Of a DNA stretch of 64,000 bases, positions 55,251 to 61,950 are shown one piece after another. How positions within the stretch are numbered: the stretch's first letter is position 1; the number at the start of each line of letters is the position of its first letter. The notes below the pieces were generated by a model that did not search any database, was not told the DNA's origin, and worked only from the letters and a program-made list of their open reading frames with translations. A program made the position numbers and the translations under genes. Source of the DNA: Gillisella vitis. GTDB lineage: Bacteria; Pseudomonadota; Alphaproteobacteria; Rhizobiales; Rhizobiaceae. The stretch covers positions 124,001 to 188,000 of the forward strand of contig NZ_JACHLU010000003.1 of assembly GCF_014204625.1 (NCBI RefSeq), written 5' to 3'.

Positions 55251-55562
55251 GTGATTAAATCCGAGCTGGTGCAAATCGTTGCGGCCCGCAATCCGCATCT
55301 TTATCACCGCGACGTAGAAAATATCGTCAATGCTATTCTGGATGAGATCACCGATGCATTGTCCTCAGGCAATCGTGTTGAGCTGCGTGGTTTTGGAGCA
55401 TTTTCTGTCAAAAATCGTCCGGCGCGCACGGGCCGCAATCCGCGTACGGGTGAAACCGTATTTGTTGAGGAAAAATGGGTTCCTTTCTTCAAGACCGGCA
55501 AGGAATTGCGTGAGCGCCTTAATCCCGGCATGGATGATGAAGAAGATGAAGATGCTGATTGA
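55251..55562 (+). CDS. ihfB: Integration host factor beta subunit
   Basis: A 103-residue DNA-bending protein of the HU/IHF family, starting at [50 protein letters not shown] and [15 protein letters not shown]. The arm motif RNPRTGE places it as IHF/HU and the N-terminus fits the beta subunit. It carries an acidic tail ([10 protein letters not shown]) absent from E. coli IhfB. It works as a heterodimer with IhfA, notably at sigma-54 promoters, whose sigma factor is encoded 9 kb away. Confidence 0.94.
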   Translation: MIKSELVQIVAARNPHLYHRDVENIVNAILDEITDALSSGNRVELRGFGAFSVKNRPARTGRNPRTGETVFVEEKWVPFFKTGKELRERLNPGMDDEEDEDAD

Positions 55563-55618
55563 TCCGGCAGATTGGCAGTGTCTGAATCGGTCATGATTTG
55601 AGGTGCAGGTTTGGCACC

Positions 55619-55647
55619 TTGCCTTGGTGCAGGGTCGCTACTATAAA
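55619..55647 (+). promoter_or_regulatory. Candidate sigma-70 promoter for lapA
   Basis: TTGCCT (55619-55624) and TATAAA (55642-55647) are 17 bases apart and about 97 bases before the lapA start. GCACC/GGTGC hairpin bases overlap the -35 region. Confidence 0.45.
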
Positions 55648-55743
55648 ATCCTGCCAATATGCCTATCCTGCAATATGCAATGTCGCCAGAATAAATGTCC
55701 AGGGTGACGGGGCCGTTTATATGGCGCGCTCAGGAGGAATGTG

Positions 55744-56094
55744 ATGTTTAAAAGACTCGTCAATATTGTCATTCTGGTGCCGCTGGCGATCATTTTGATC
55801 GTGCTGTGCGTTGCGAACAGGCAGTGGGTGACGCTGGCGCTGAACCCGTTTCGTCCTGACGATCAATTGTTATCGGCGTCTGCACCGTTTTTTGTGTTTG
55901 TGTTGCTGGCTTTTCTGCTGGGGGCAGTTGTCGGATCGGCTGCAACCTGGGTTGGTCAGGGAAAACATCGTAAAAAGGCGCGCCGTGAGGCGCTGGCGGC
56001 CGTGAAATGGCGCGGTGAAGCGGACCTGCACAAGAAACGGGCCGAGCAGATGGCTGGAGCGACCACCGGGGTGCCGCAGATTCCGTCTCGCTAG
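55744..56094 (+). CDS. lapA: LapA-domain (DUF1049) membrane protein
   Basis: A 116-residue protein with two membrane helices: VNIVILVPLAIILIVLCVAN (residues 6-25), then NRQWVTLALNPF, and FVFVLLAFLLGAVVGSAATW, followed by a basic cytosolic tail with coiled-coil character (GKHRKKARREALAAVKWRGE). This is the LapA/YciS fold involved in LPS assembly control in E. coli; the same role here is inferred. The ATG at 55744 is chosen with AGGAGG six bases upstream; GTG at 55741 is too close. Palindromic repeats begin right at its stop codon. Confidence 0.85.
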   Translation: MFKRLVNIVILVPLAIILIVLCVANRQWVTLALNPFRPDDQLLSASAPFFVFVLLAFLLGAVVGSAATWVGQGKHRKKARREALAAVKWRGEADLHKKRAEQMAGATTGVPQIPSR

Positions 56095-56316
56095 AGCATC
56101 GGCTGAAAAGTGGGAACCGGTTTTCAGATACGTCCGATGCGTAAACAAAACTGAGAGCATCGGCTGAAAAGTGGGAACCGGTTTTCAGATACATCCGATG
56201 CGTAAACAAAAACTGAGAGCATCGGCTGAAAAGTGGGAACCGGTTTTCAGATGCATCCGATGCGTAAACAAAAACTGAGAGCATCGTGCCGATTCCGATT
56301 TTCGGTCAGATGCTCT
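56094..56316 (+). repeat. Three tandem copies plus a divergent fourth of a 61-62-bp palindromic repeat
   Basis: Units start at 56094, 56155, 56217 and 56279 (periods 61, 62, 62). Each of the first three reads GAGCATCGGCTGAAAAGTGG, GAACCGGTTTTCAGAT, then CCGATGCGTAAACAAAA. Within a unit GCATCGG pairs with CCGATGC and CTGAAAA with TTTTCAG, giving nested hairpins around the AAGTGGGAACCGG core. The fourth keeps the ends (GAGCATC / GATGCTC) but has a different core. The core matches the repeats at 29381 and 47941. Confidence 0.9.
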
Positions 56317-56363
56317 GACAGCCATTCTGCGAAAGACCCTTTTACCTGAGGTCAAGCAATGCT

Positions 56364-57563
56364 ATGGGCGCAAAAGCCCGTAAACACCGGAAAGCCGACC
56401 TGATCGTGAAAGAAAAATCCCGCCGCGCGCCGCCTAAGCGCCCCGCCACATCATCGCGCCCACTCCGCACGGGCGATAAGCCGGTGCGTGGCGGCAAGCC
56501 CGATGGGGCAAAATCCGGCCCTTCGCCCGTTGCAAAACATCAGGCTCCTGCTGCAAAACAATCTGTTGAGACCAAAAAGTCTGAGCACGACAGTCATTCC
56601 GAGGCGGCCTCTGCGGCGGCCACCGTGCGGCTTGATCTGCGCAACGGCACTTTGCCGCGTGAAAAGCTGCCGCTCATTCTGGAATCGCTGGGTGCTGGTG
56701 ATTTCCACTTGATCGACAGCGGCCATGGTTTGAAGCTTGAGCAATATGGACCCTATCGCATTGTGCGCCCGGAGGCGCAGGCGCTGTGGCCACCCGCTCT
56801 GCCTGCCCATCTCTGGGACAAGGCCGATGCGATTTTCACCGGCGATACCGACGAGGATGGCATGGGTCGTTGGCGTTTTCCGCGGGAGGCGCTGGGCGAA
56901 ACATGGCCTCTTTCGCTGTTGGGCGTGGATTTTCTTGGCCGCTTCACGTCGTTTCGCCATGTCGGTGTGTTTCCAGAGCAGATTGCCCATTGGACATGGA
57001 TGAAGGAAACCATCGAGCGGGCTGATCGGCCCCTGAAGGTGCTCAATCTGTTTGGCTATACCGGGGTTGCTTCGCTGGTGGCGGCGGCCGCCGGTGCTGA
57101 AGTCACCCATGTGGATGCATCGAAAAAGGCCATTGGCTGGGCCCGCGAAAATCAGGCACTGAGCAGGCTCGATCGCGCCCCCATACGCTGGATCTGTGAT
57201 GATGCCATGAAGTTCATTCAGCGCGAGGAACGGCGCGGCCATCACTATGATATTATTCTGACTGATCCGCCAAAATTTGGCCGGGGGCCAAATGGCGAGG
57301 TCTGGCAATTGTTTGATCATCTGCCTCTGATGCTGTCGCTGTGCCGTGAACTGCTTGCGCCCAAGGCCGCAGGTCTGGTGCTGACGGCCTATTCCATTCG
57401 CGCCAGTTTTTACGCCATTCATGAATTGATGCGCGAAACCATGCGCGGCAAAGGCGGATTGGTGGAATCGGGTGAACTTGTGCTGCGTGAGGCAGGTCAG
57501 GATGGTAAAACGCCAGCGCGTGCCCTTTCAACATCGCTGTTCAGCAGATGGGTTCCCAAATGA
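56364..57563 (+). CDS. Class I SAM-dependent rRNA methyltransferase (RlmI/RlmK-like)
   Basis: A 399-residue protein. Residues 1-85 are a basic, Lys/Pro/Ala-rich, probably disordered extension (KEKSRRAPPKRPATSSRP). The catalytic domain has VLNLFGYTGVASLVAAAAGAEVTHVDASKK (SAM motifs I and II) and ILTDPPKFGRGPNGEVW, the DPPK motif of base C5/N-methyltransferases in the RlmI group, and GLVLTAYSIRASF. The PUA domain of E. coli RlmI is not evident. The target base is unknown. It overlaps the TrmH-family gene by four bases (ATGA), so the two RNA methyltransferases are coupled. Confidence 0.85.
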   Translation: MGAKARKHRKADLIVKEKSRRAPPKRPATSSRPLRTGDKPVRGGKPDGAKSGPSPVAKHQAPAAKQSVETKKSEHDSHSEAASAAATVRLDLRNGTLPREKLPLILESLGAGDFHLIDSGHGLKLEQYGPYRIVRPEAQALWPPALPAHLWDKADAIFTGDTDEDGMGRWRFPREALGETWPLSLLGVDFLGRFTSFRHVGVFPEQIAHWTWMKETIERADRPLKVLNLFGYTGVASLVAAAAGAEVTHVDASKKAIGWARENQALSRLDRAPIRWICDDAMKFIQREERRGHHYDIILTDPPKFGRGPNGEVWQLFDHLPLMLSLCRELLAPKAAGLVLTAYSIRASFYAIHELMRETMRGKGGLVESGELVLREAGQDGKTPARALSTSLFSRWVPK

Positions 57564-58435
57564 GTGATGGTTTTAACGATGCAACCGCACGCGGCAATGG
57601 TTCTGTGCGTGTCGGGCAGGTCAAGGAAGTTACCAGCCTTGCCAACCCGATTGTCAAGGACATCAAGGCGCTTTCACAGAAAAAGACCCGCGACGAGACC
57701 AGAACTTTTTTGGCCGAAGGCCTGAAACTGGTGATTGATGCCTCTGATCTGGGCTGGACGCTGCGTTATCTGATCTATTCCAAGGCGGCCAAGGGCAAGC
57801 CGCAGGTGGAAAAAATCGCCGCCAAAACCATTGCCCAGGGCGGTATGGTGCTGGAAGTCAGCGAAAAAGTCATGGCATCCATCACCCGCAAGGACAATCC
57901 GCAAATGGTGGCGGGCGTGTTTGACCAGCGCTGGAAAGCGCTGAAAAACGTGGCGCTGGGTGAGGGCGAAACATGGGTGGCGCTGGACCGGGTGCGTGAT
58001 CCCGGCAATCTCGGCACCATCATTCGCACAGCTGATGCGGCGGGCGCGTCTGGCGTCATGTTGATTGGCGATAGCACCGATCCCTTTGCCATGGAAACCG
58101 TGCGCGCCACAATGGGGTCGATTTTTGCCCTGCCGCTGGTCAAGACAACTGTGCCGGAGTTTCTGGCGTGGAAAGCGCAGGCAGGTGTGACTGTTGTCGC
58201 CACGCATCTGGCTGGCGCGCAGGATTACCGCACCGTGGATTACAAACGCCGCCCTGTGGTGGTGCTGATGGGCAATGAGCAATCGGGCCTGCCGGAAGAG
58301 CTGGCCAGCAAGGCTGACAGTCTTGCGCGGATTCCGCAGGCTGGCCTTGCTGATTCGCTCAATCTGGCCATTGCCACTGGCGTCATGCTGTTTGAGGCGC
58401 GCCGCCATCTGTTGACACTGGATGATGGGCCATGA
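57560..58435 (+). CDS. TrmH/SpoU-family RNA methyltransferase
   Basis: A 291-residue 2'-O-ribose methyltransferase of the SPOUT class. The N-terminal substrate-binding domain starts with VTSLANPIVKDIKALSQKKTRDE and FLAEGLKLVIDA; the knotted catalytic domain has VALDRVRDPGNLGTIIRTADAAGASGVML (motif 1, Asn and Arg), VVVLMGNEQSGLPEEL (motif 2) and IPQAGLADSLNLAIATGVMLFE (motif 3). The target is rRNA or tRNA. It overlaps the preceding methyltransferase and lspA by ATGA on each side, so the three genes are one translational unit. Confidence 0.93.
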   Translation: MSDGFNDATARGNGSVRVGQVKEVTSLANPIVKDIKALSQKKTRDETRTFLAEGLKLVIDASDLGWTLRYLIYSKAAKGKPQVEKIAAKTIAQGGMVLEVSEKVMASITRKDNPQMVAGVFDQRWKALKNVALGEGETWVALDRVRDPGNLGTIIRTADAAGASGVMLIGDSTDPFAMETVRATMGSIFALPLVKTTVPEFLAWKAQAGVTVVATHLAGAQDYRTVDYKRRPVVVLMGNEQSGLPEELASKADSLARIPQAGLADSLNLAIATGVMLFEARRHLLTLDDGP

Positions 58436-58923
58436 GCGCGTCTTCGCCTCTTCTCGCGCGCCCGGCTGTGGCGATTGGCTTTATTCTGGCGCTGCTGTGT
58501 CTGGATCAGGCCATTAAATATGCGGTGGAAGTGCTGCTGCCCATGCATGAGCTGGTGCCGGTGATGCCAATGCTGGGTCTTTATCGCGTCCATAATCTCG
58601 GTGTGGCATTTTCCATGCTGTCGCATCTCGATAGCTGGGTGATTATCGTCCTGCGCCTTGTCATTGTTGCCTTTGTGGCCTGGCTCTGGCGCAAGACCAG
58701 CCCGGATCAGCGGTTTGCCCATGCCGGATACTGTCTCATTATCGCCGGTGCTTTTGGCAATATCATCGATCGCTTCACCTATGGCTATGTGGTCGATTAT
58801 ATTCTGTTTCATACTGAAACATGGTCGTTTGCCGTGTTTAATCTGGCAGATAGCCTGATCAGCGTTGGTGCTGGTCTGATCCTGTTGCAGGAGCTATTGG
58901 TTGCAAGGGGCCGCAAACGCTGA
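58432..58923 (+). CDS. lspA: Lipoprotein signal peptidase (signal peptidase II)
   Basis: A 163-residue inner-membrane aspartyl protease that cleaves prolipoproteins after lipid addition. Four helices are evident. The catalytic aspartates are Asp122 in GNIIDRFTYGYVVDYI and Asp140 in FAVFNLADSLISVG; YRVHNLGVAFSML corresponds to the conserved N-x-G-x-A-F segment. It overlaps the TrmH-family gene by ATGA, an arrangement known in rhizobia. Confidence 0.97.
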   Translation: MSASSPLLARPAVAIGFILALLCLDQAIKYAVEVLLPMHELVPVMPMLGLYRVHNLGVAFSMLSHLDSWVIIVLRLVIVAFVAWLWRKTSPDQRFAHAGYCLIIAGAFGNIIDRFTYGYVVDYILFHTETWSFAVFNLADSLISVGAGLILLQELLVARGRKR

Positions 58924-59034
58924 TGGGCAATTGTCTTTTTGACCATGCAGTGCAATGATGCGCTTGAGGCTGCTGTAAGAAACCGTTGAGAGACCTGTGT
59001 TATTGTCTCCACGGATCAACGGAAGTGGGCGACT

Positions 59035-60642
59035 ATGCACTCAAAGATGCAGGATAACGTCTCATCGATTGCAACCACCGAAGCTGTCAGAACACGGCTT
59101 TTGGCAACTGTCAGCCATGAAATGCGCACCCCGCTGAATGGTATTCTCGGAATGGGACACCTGCTGGCGCGGACCGATCTTTCACCAGAGCAGCGCAATT
59201 ACCTCTCGGGCATTGTTCAGGCGGGCGAAGCCTTGCAGCAGCTTGTGGCGGATCTGCTCGATTACAGTGCGTTGGAAACCGGACATTTCGAGCTGCACGC
59301 CCAGAAGATTTCGCCGCGCCGCCTGATTGAAAGCGTGGTGGAAATGCTGGCCCCGCGGGCCCATGCCAAGGGCATTGAAATTGCTGCTGCCGCAAGTGTT
59401 GATGTGCCGGAAGACATTGATATTGACGTGGCCCGTTTGCGGCAGGTGTTGTTCAATGTGATAGGCAATGCGGTGAAGTTTACCGCTGAGGGTGGCGTGC
59501 TGGTGTCATCGTCCTGCCAAGGCGATGACCTGGTGGTGGTGGTGCGCGATACCGGGCCTGGCATGACGCCGGAAGAGCGAACCCGCCTGTTTGTCGAGTT
59601 TTCGCAAGCGGGGGATCAGGTTCAGCGCAGTGGCGGCACCGGGCTTGGCCTGTTTATTTCCCAACAGTTGATGATTGCACTGGGTGGTGCCCTCTCGATA
59701 ACCGAGACCGTTCCGGGGCAGGGCACGTCATTTGAAATTCGTATGCCCAACCGATCCCTATCGGGCGATATGGCAAAGCAGACGCGGGCCGGCTTGCTTG
59801 TTGGCACAACTGTTCTGGTGCTGGCACCTCATGGTCCTTCAGCGCAGGCCGCTGTGAAGATTATTCGCGCTCTCGGGGGCGTTTGTCATGCCACAGGGAC
59901 AGCAGCGCAAGCTGCGACAATGCTGCATGATATTGAGGCTGATGGCGGTACAGTGACGGATGTGATTGTCGATCATCGCTGTATTTGTGAGTATGACACG
60001 ACACTGGCCCCTCTTTTGTCAGCGAAGCGCAAAGTGCGCCGGATTTATCTGGTCAACCCGGAAGAGCGGCCCTTGCGGCCACTGACAGGGTTTGATGCAT
60101 GGCTTATTCGCCCCTTGCGCGAGCAGACCTTGAGCGACGTGCTGCGCGGCTTGATGAGTGGGGTGGATGCTGCCCATGTCGGTGTATCTGTTGCCGATCA
60201 TGCGCCTTCCCACGGTGACATGCCGGCGAAGGCAGCCTCTCTCAATGTGCTGGTGGGCGAGGATGATTTCGTCAATGCCACCCTGCTCAGAGCTGTTTTG
60301 CAAAAAGCCGGACATGTTGTGGGGCAGGTGAATGACTTTGACGCACTCAGACGTGAAGTTGCCGCCGACACCGGAGCGGCGATTGATTTGATCATCACCG
60401 ATCTGGGTATGCCCGGCGGAGAAGGTGGCTCGGTGATTCGCTATGTGCGCATGATCGAGCAATTGAAACAGCGAAAACGCTGCCCGGTGCTGGTGCTGAC
60501 AGGAGATTTGCGCGTGAGCGCAAGGGCGGAGGCGCTGGCCAGCGGCGCTGATCTTGTTTTGCAAAAGCCGGTCAATCCTGAGCGTTTGTTGAATGAAATC
60601 CAGTCGCTGATGACGCAATACCGTGCCAGGCTCAGTCTTTAG
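59035..60642 (+). CDS. Soluble hybrid histidine kinase with two receiver domains
   Basis: A 535-residue protein with no membrane helix and no sensor domain: only 27 residues precede the phosphoacceptor His28 (LLATVSHEMRTPLNGILGMG). An in-frame stop about 45 bases upstream rules out a longer N-terminus. The HATPase domain has LFNVIGNAVKFTAEGG, VRDTGPGMTPEE and GGTGLGLFISQQL. Residues about 265-385 look like a degenerate receiver lacking the acidic pocket (VLVLAPHGPSAQAAV, IIVDHRCI-like segment). The second receiver (LNVLVGEDDFVNATLLRAVL) has the phosphorylatable Asp456 in IITDLGMPG and Lys511. Input is likely through a partner protein. Confidence 0.9.
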   Translation: MHSKMQDNVSSIATTEAVRTRLLATVSHEMRTPLNGILGMGHLLARTDLSPEQRNYLSGIVQAGEALQQLVADLLDYSALETGHFELHAQKISPRRLIESVVEMLAPRAHAKGIEIAAAASVDVPEDIDIDVARLRQVLFNVIGNAVKFTAEGGVLVSSSCQGDDLVVVVRDTGPGMTPEERTRLFVEFSQAGDQVQRSGGTGLGLFISQQLMIALGGALSITETVPGQGTSFEIRMPNRSLSGDMAKQTRAGLLVGTTVLVLAPHGPSAQAAVKIIRALGGVCHATGTAAQAATMLHDIEADGGTVTDVIVDHRCICEYDTTLAPLLSAKRKVRRIYLVNPEERPLRPLTGFDAWLIRPLREQTLSDVLRGLMSGVDAAHVGVSVADHAPSHGDMPAKAASLNVLVGEDDFVNATLLRAVLQKAGHVVGQVNDFDALRREVAADTGAAIDLIITDLGMPGGEGGSVIRYVRMIEQLKQRKRCPVLVLTGDLRVSARAEALASGADLVLQKPVNPERLLNEIQSLMTQYRARLSL

Positions 60643-60866
60643 AGTATCATGCGCAGACCGCTTGAAATTCTCTGAATTTAGGCAGATAATTGAAGTCTGA
60701 AGGTGATCCTGCCCGTGGATTGCATAGGGTCGTCCTGAAAATGACCATATTGAAATTCGATTACAGATATTGCATAGCCCTGAAATCAAAGGGATAGGCA
60801 TTTCTGATTCGAGAATTTCATGGAATTGTGGTGCAAGAAGGAGAAAGTCACGAATTGTGACGTTTC

Positions 60867-60895
60867 ATGTCAACATCTTGTCGTATATCCGTGTT
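60867..60895 (+). promoter_or_regulatory. Weak Pho-box-like repeats upstream of olsB
   Basis: ATGTCAA (60867), TTGTCGT (60878) and CCGTGTT (60889) recur every 11 bases; they match the CTGTCAT half-site in 5, 5 and 4 of 7 positions. olsB is known to be phosphate-responsive in Sinorhizobium; this site is only suggestive. Confidence 0.3.
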
Positions 60896-60932
60896 TAACA
60901 CATCTTGTTTAATAGAGCCGGATGGATCCGCC

Positions 60933-61808
60933 ATGACAGTCGAACTTCTTGATCGTCTCGAAAACGCCAAGGCCAACCACCCCGCAGGGGAGGTTGATGG
61001 GCGTGAAAGTGATGTTTTTGGCCGGCTCGGCACCCTTGAGGTGCGACTTGCGCGCAACGCTGGAGAGGTGAAAGCCTCTCAGGCCATGCGCTACCGTATT
61101 TTTGTTGAAGAGATGAAGGCGCAGCTTCCCGGCGAGGCGATGCGGCTGAAGCTTGATTTCGATGCGTTTGACGACATCTGTGACCATCTTCTGGTGCTGG
61201 ACCGCGCCATTGAGGGTGATGCAGAAGATCAGATCGTTGGCACTTATCGGCTGTTGCGCCACGAGGTGGCGCTTGCCAATTCCGGTTTCTATTCGGCCTC
61301 GGAATTCGCTATTGAGACGCTGCTGGAGCGCCATCCTGAAAAGCGCTTCATGGAGCTTGGTCGCTCCTGTGTGCTGCCGGATTATCGCACCAAGCGCACG
61401 GTTGAGCTGCTGTGGCAGGGAAACTGGGCCTATTCACTACGCTATAATATCGATGCCCTGTTTGGCTGTGCATCCTTCCCCGGCATTCAGCCTGAAAAGC
61501 ACGCCCTTGCCCTGTCATTTCTGGCGCAAAACGCAACGGCCAAGGATGAATGGGCTGTTCAGGCCCGGCCTGAGCTGTTCTGCACCATGGACCTGATGCC
61601 CTCGGAAATCGTCGATGCCCGCCGCGCCGTGGCCTCCATGCCGCCGCTGGTCAAGGGTTACCTGCGCATCGGTGCCATGGTCGGCACGGGCGCGGTAATT
61701 GATCATGCGTTCAACACCACCGATGTGCTGATTGTGCTGCCACTTTCCAGCCTGTCTGGCCGGTTTCTCAATTATTATGGTGCCTCAGCGGGTCGTTTTG
61801 CCAGCTGA
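60933..61808 (+). CDS. olsB: Ornithine-ACP N-acyltransferase OlsB
   Basis: A 291-residue GNAT-like acyltransferase that transfers a 3-hydroxyacyl group from ACP to ornithine, the first step to lyso-ornithine lipid. Seen: LGTLEVRLARNAGEVKASQAMRYRIFVEEM, DDICDHLLVLD, VGTYRLLRHEVA, FYSASEFAIETLL, ELGRSCVLPDYR and VLIVLPLSSLSGRFLNYY, which match rhizobial OlsB. The ATG at 60933 is preceded by GGATGGA; the frame opens 22 codons earlier. The second-step gene olsA is not adjacent; mutS follows. This gene position next to mutS fits the Agrobacterium arrangement as I recall it. Confidence 0.93.
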   Translation: MTVELLDRLENAKANHPAGEVDGRESDVFGRLGTLEVRLARNAGEVKASQAMRYRIFVEEMKAQLPGEAMRLKLDFDAFDDICDHLLVLDRAIEGDAEDQIVGTYRLLRHEVALANSGFYSASEFAIETLLERHPEKRFMELGRSCVLPDYRTKRTVELLWQGNWAYSLRYNIDALFGCASFPGIQPEKHALALSFLAQNATAKDEWAVQARPELFCTMDLMPSEIVDARRAVASMPPLVKGYLRIGAMVGTGAVIDHAFNTTDVLIVLPLSSLSGRFLNYYGASAGRFAS

Positions 61809-61950
61809 TCCTGCTGGGTGTCGGCCAGTCGTATGCGTAGAGGTCAAGCTTGTTGTGGGCAGCTGCGCGGCTTTGGCGTATCTCTGTTGTCATAAGGCAG
61901 GCAATGCCGCTAGTGTCTGGTCACCCTTCATTCAAGCGAAATAAGAAGCC

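Noticed and set aside
55790..56284. A minus-strand reading frame encoding a repeated 22-residue peptide
   Set aside because: The peptide repeats arise only because the tandem palindromic DNA repeats have units near a multiple of three; it is antisense to lapA and has no ribosome-binding site.
56094..56316. Possible CRISPR array
   Set aside because: The whole 61-62-bp unit repeats with no variable spacers, and each unit is internally palindromic; no cas genes are nearby.
61809..61950. A missing or broken olsA between olsB and mutS
   Set aside because: Only 142 bases are present with no remnant; in Agrobacterium olsA is also not adjacent to olsB, so this is not a loss event.
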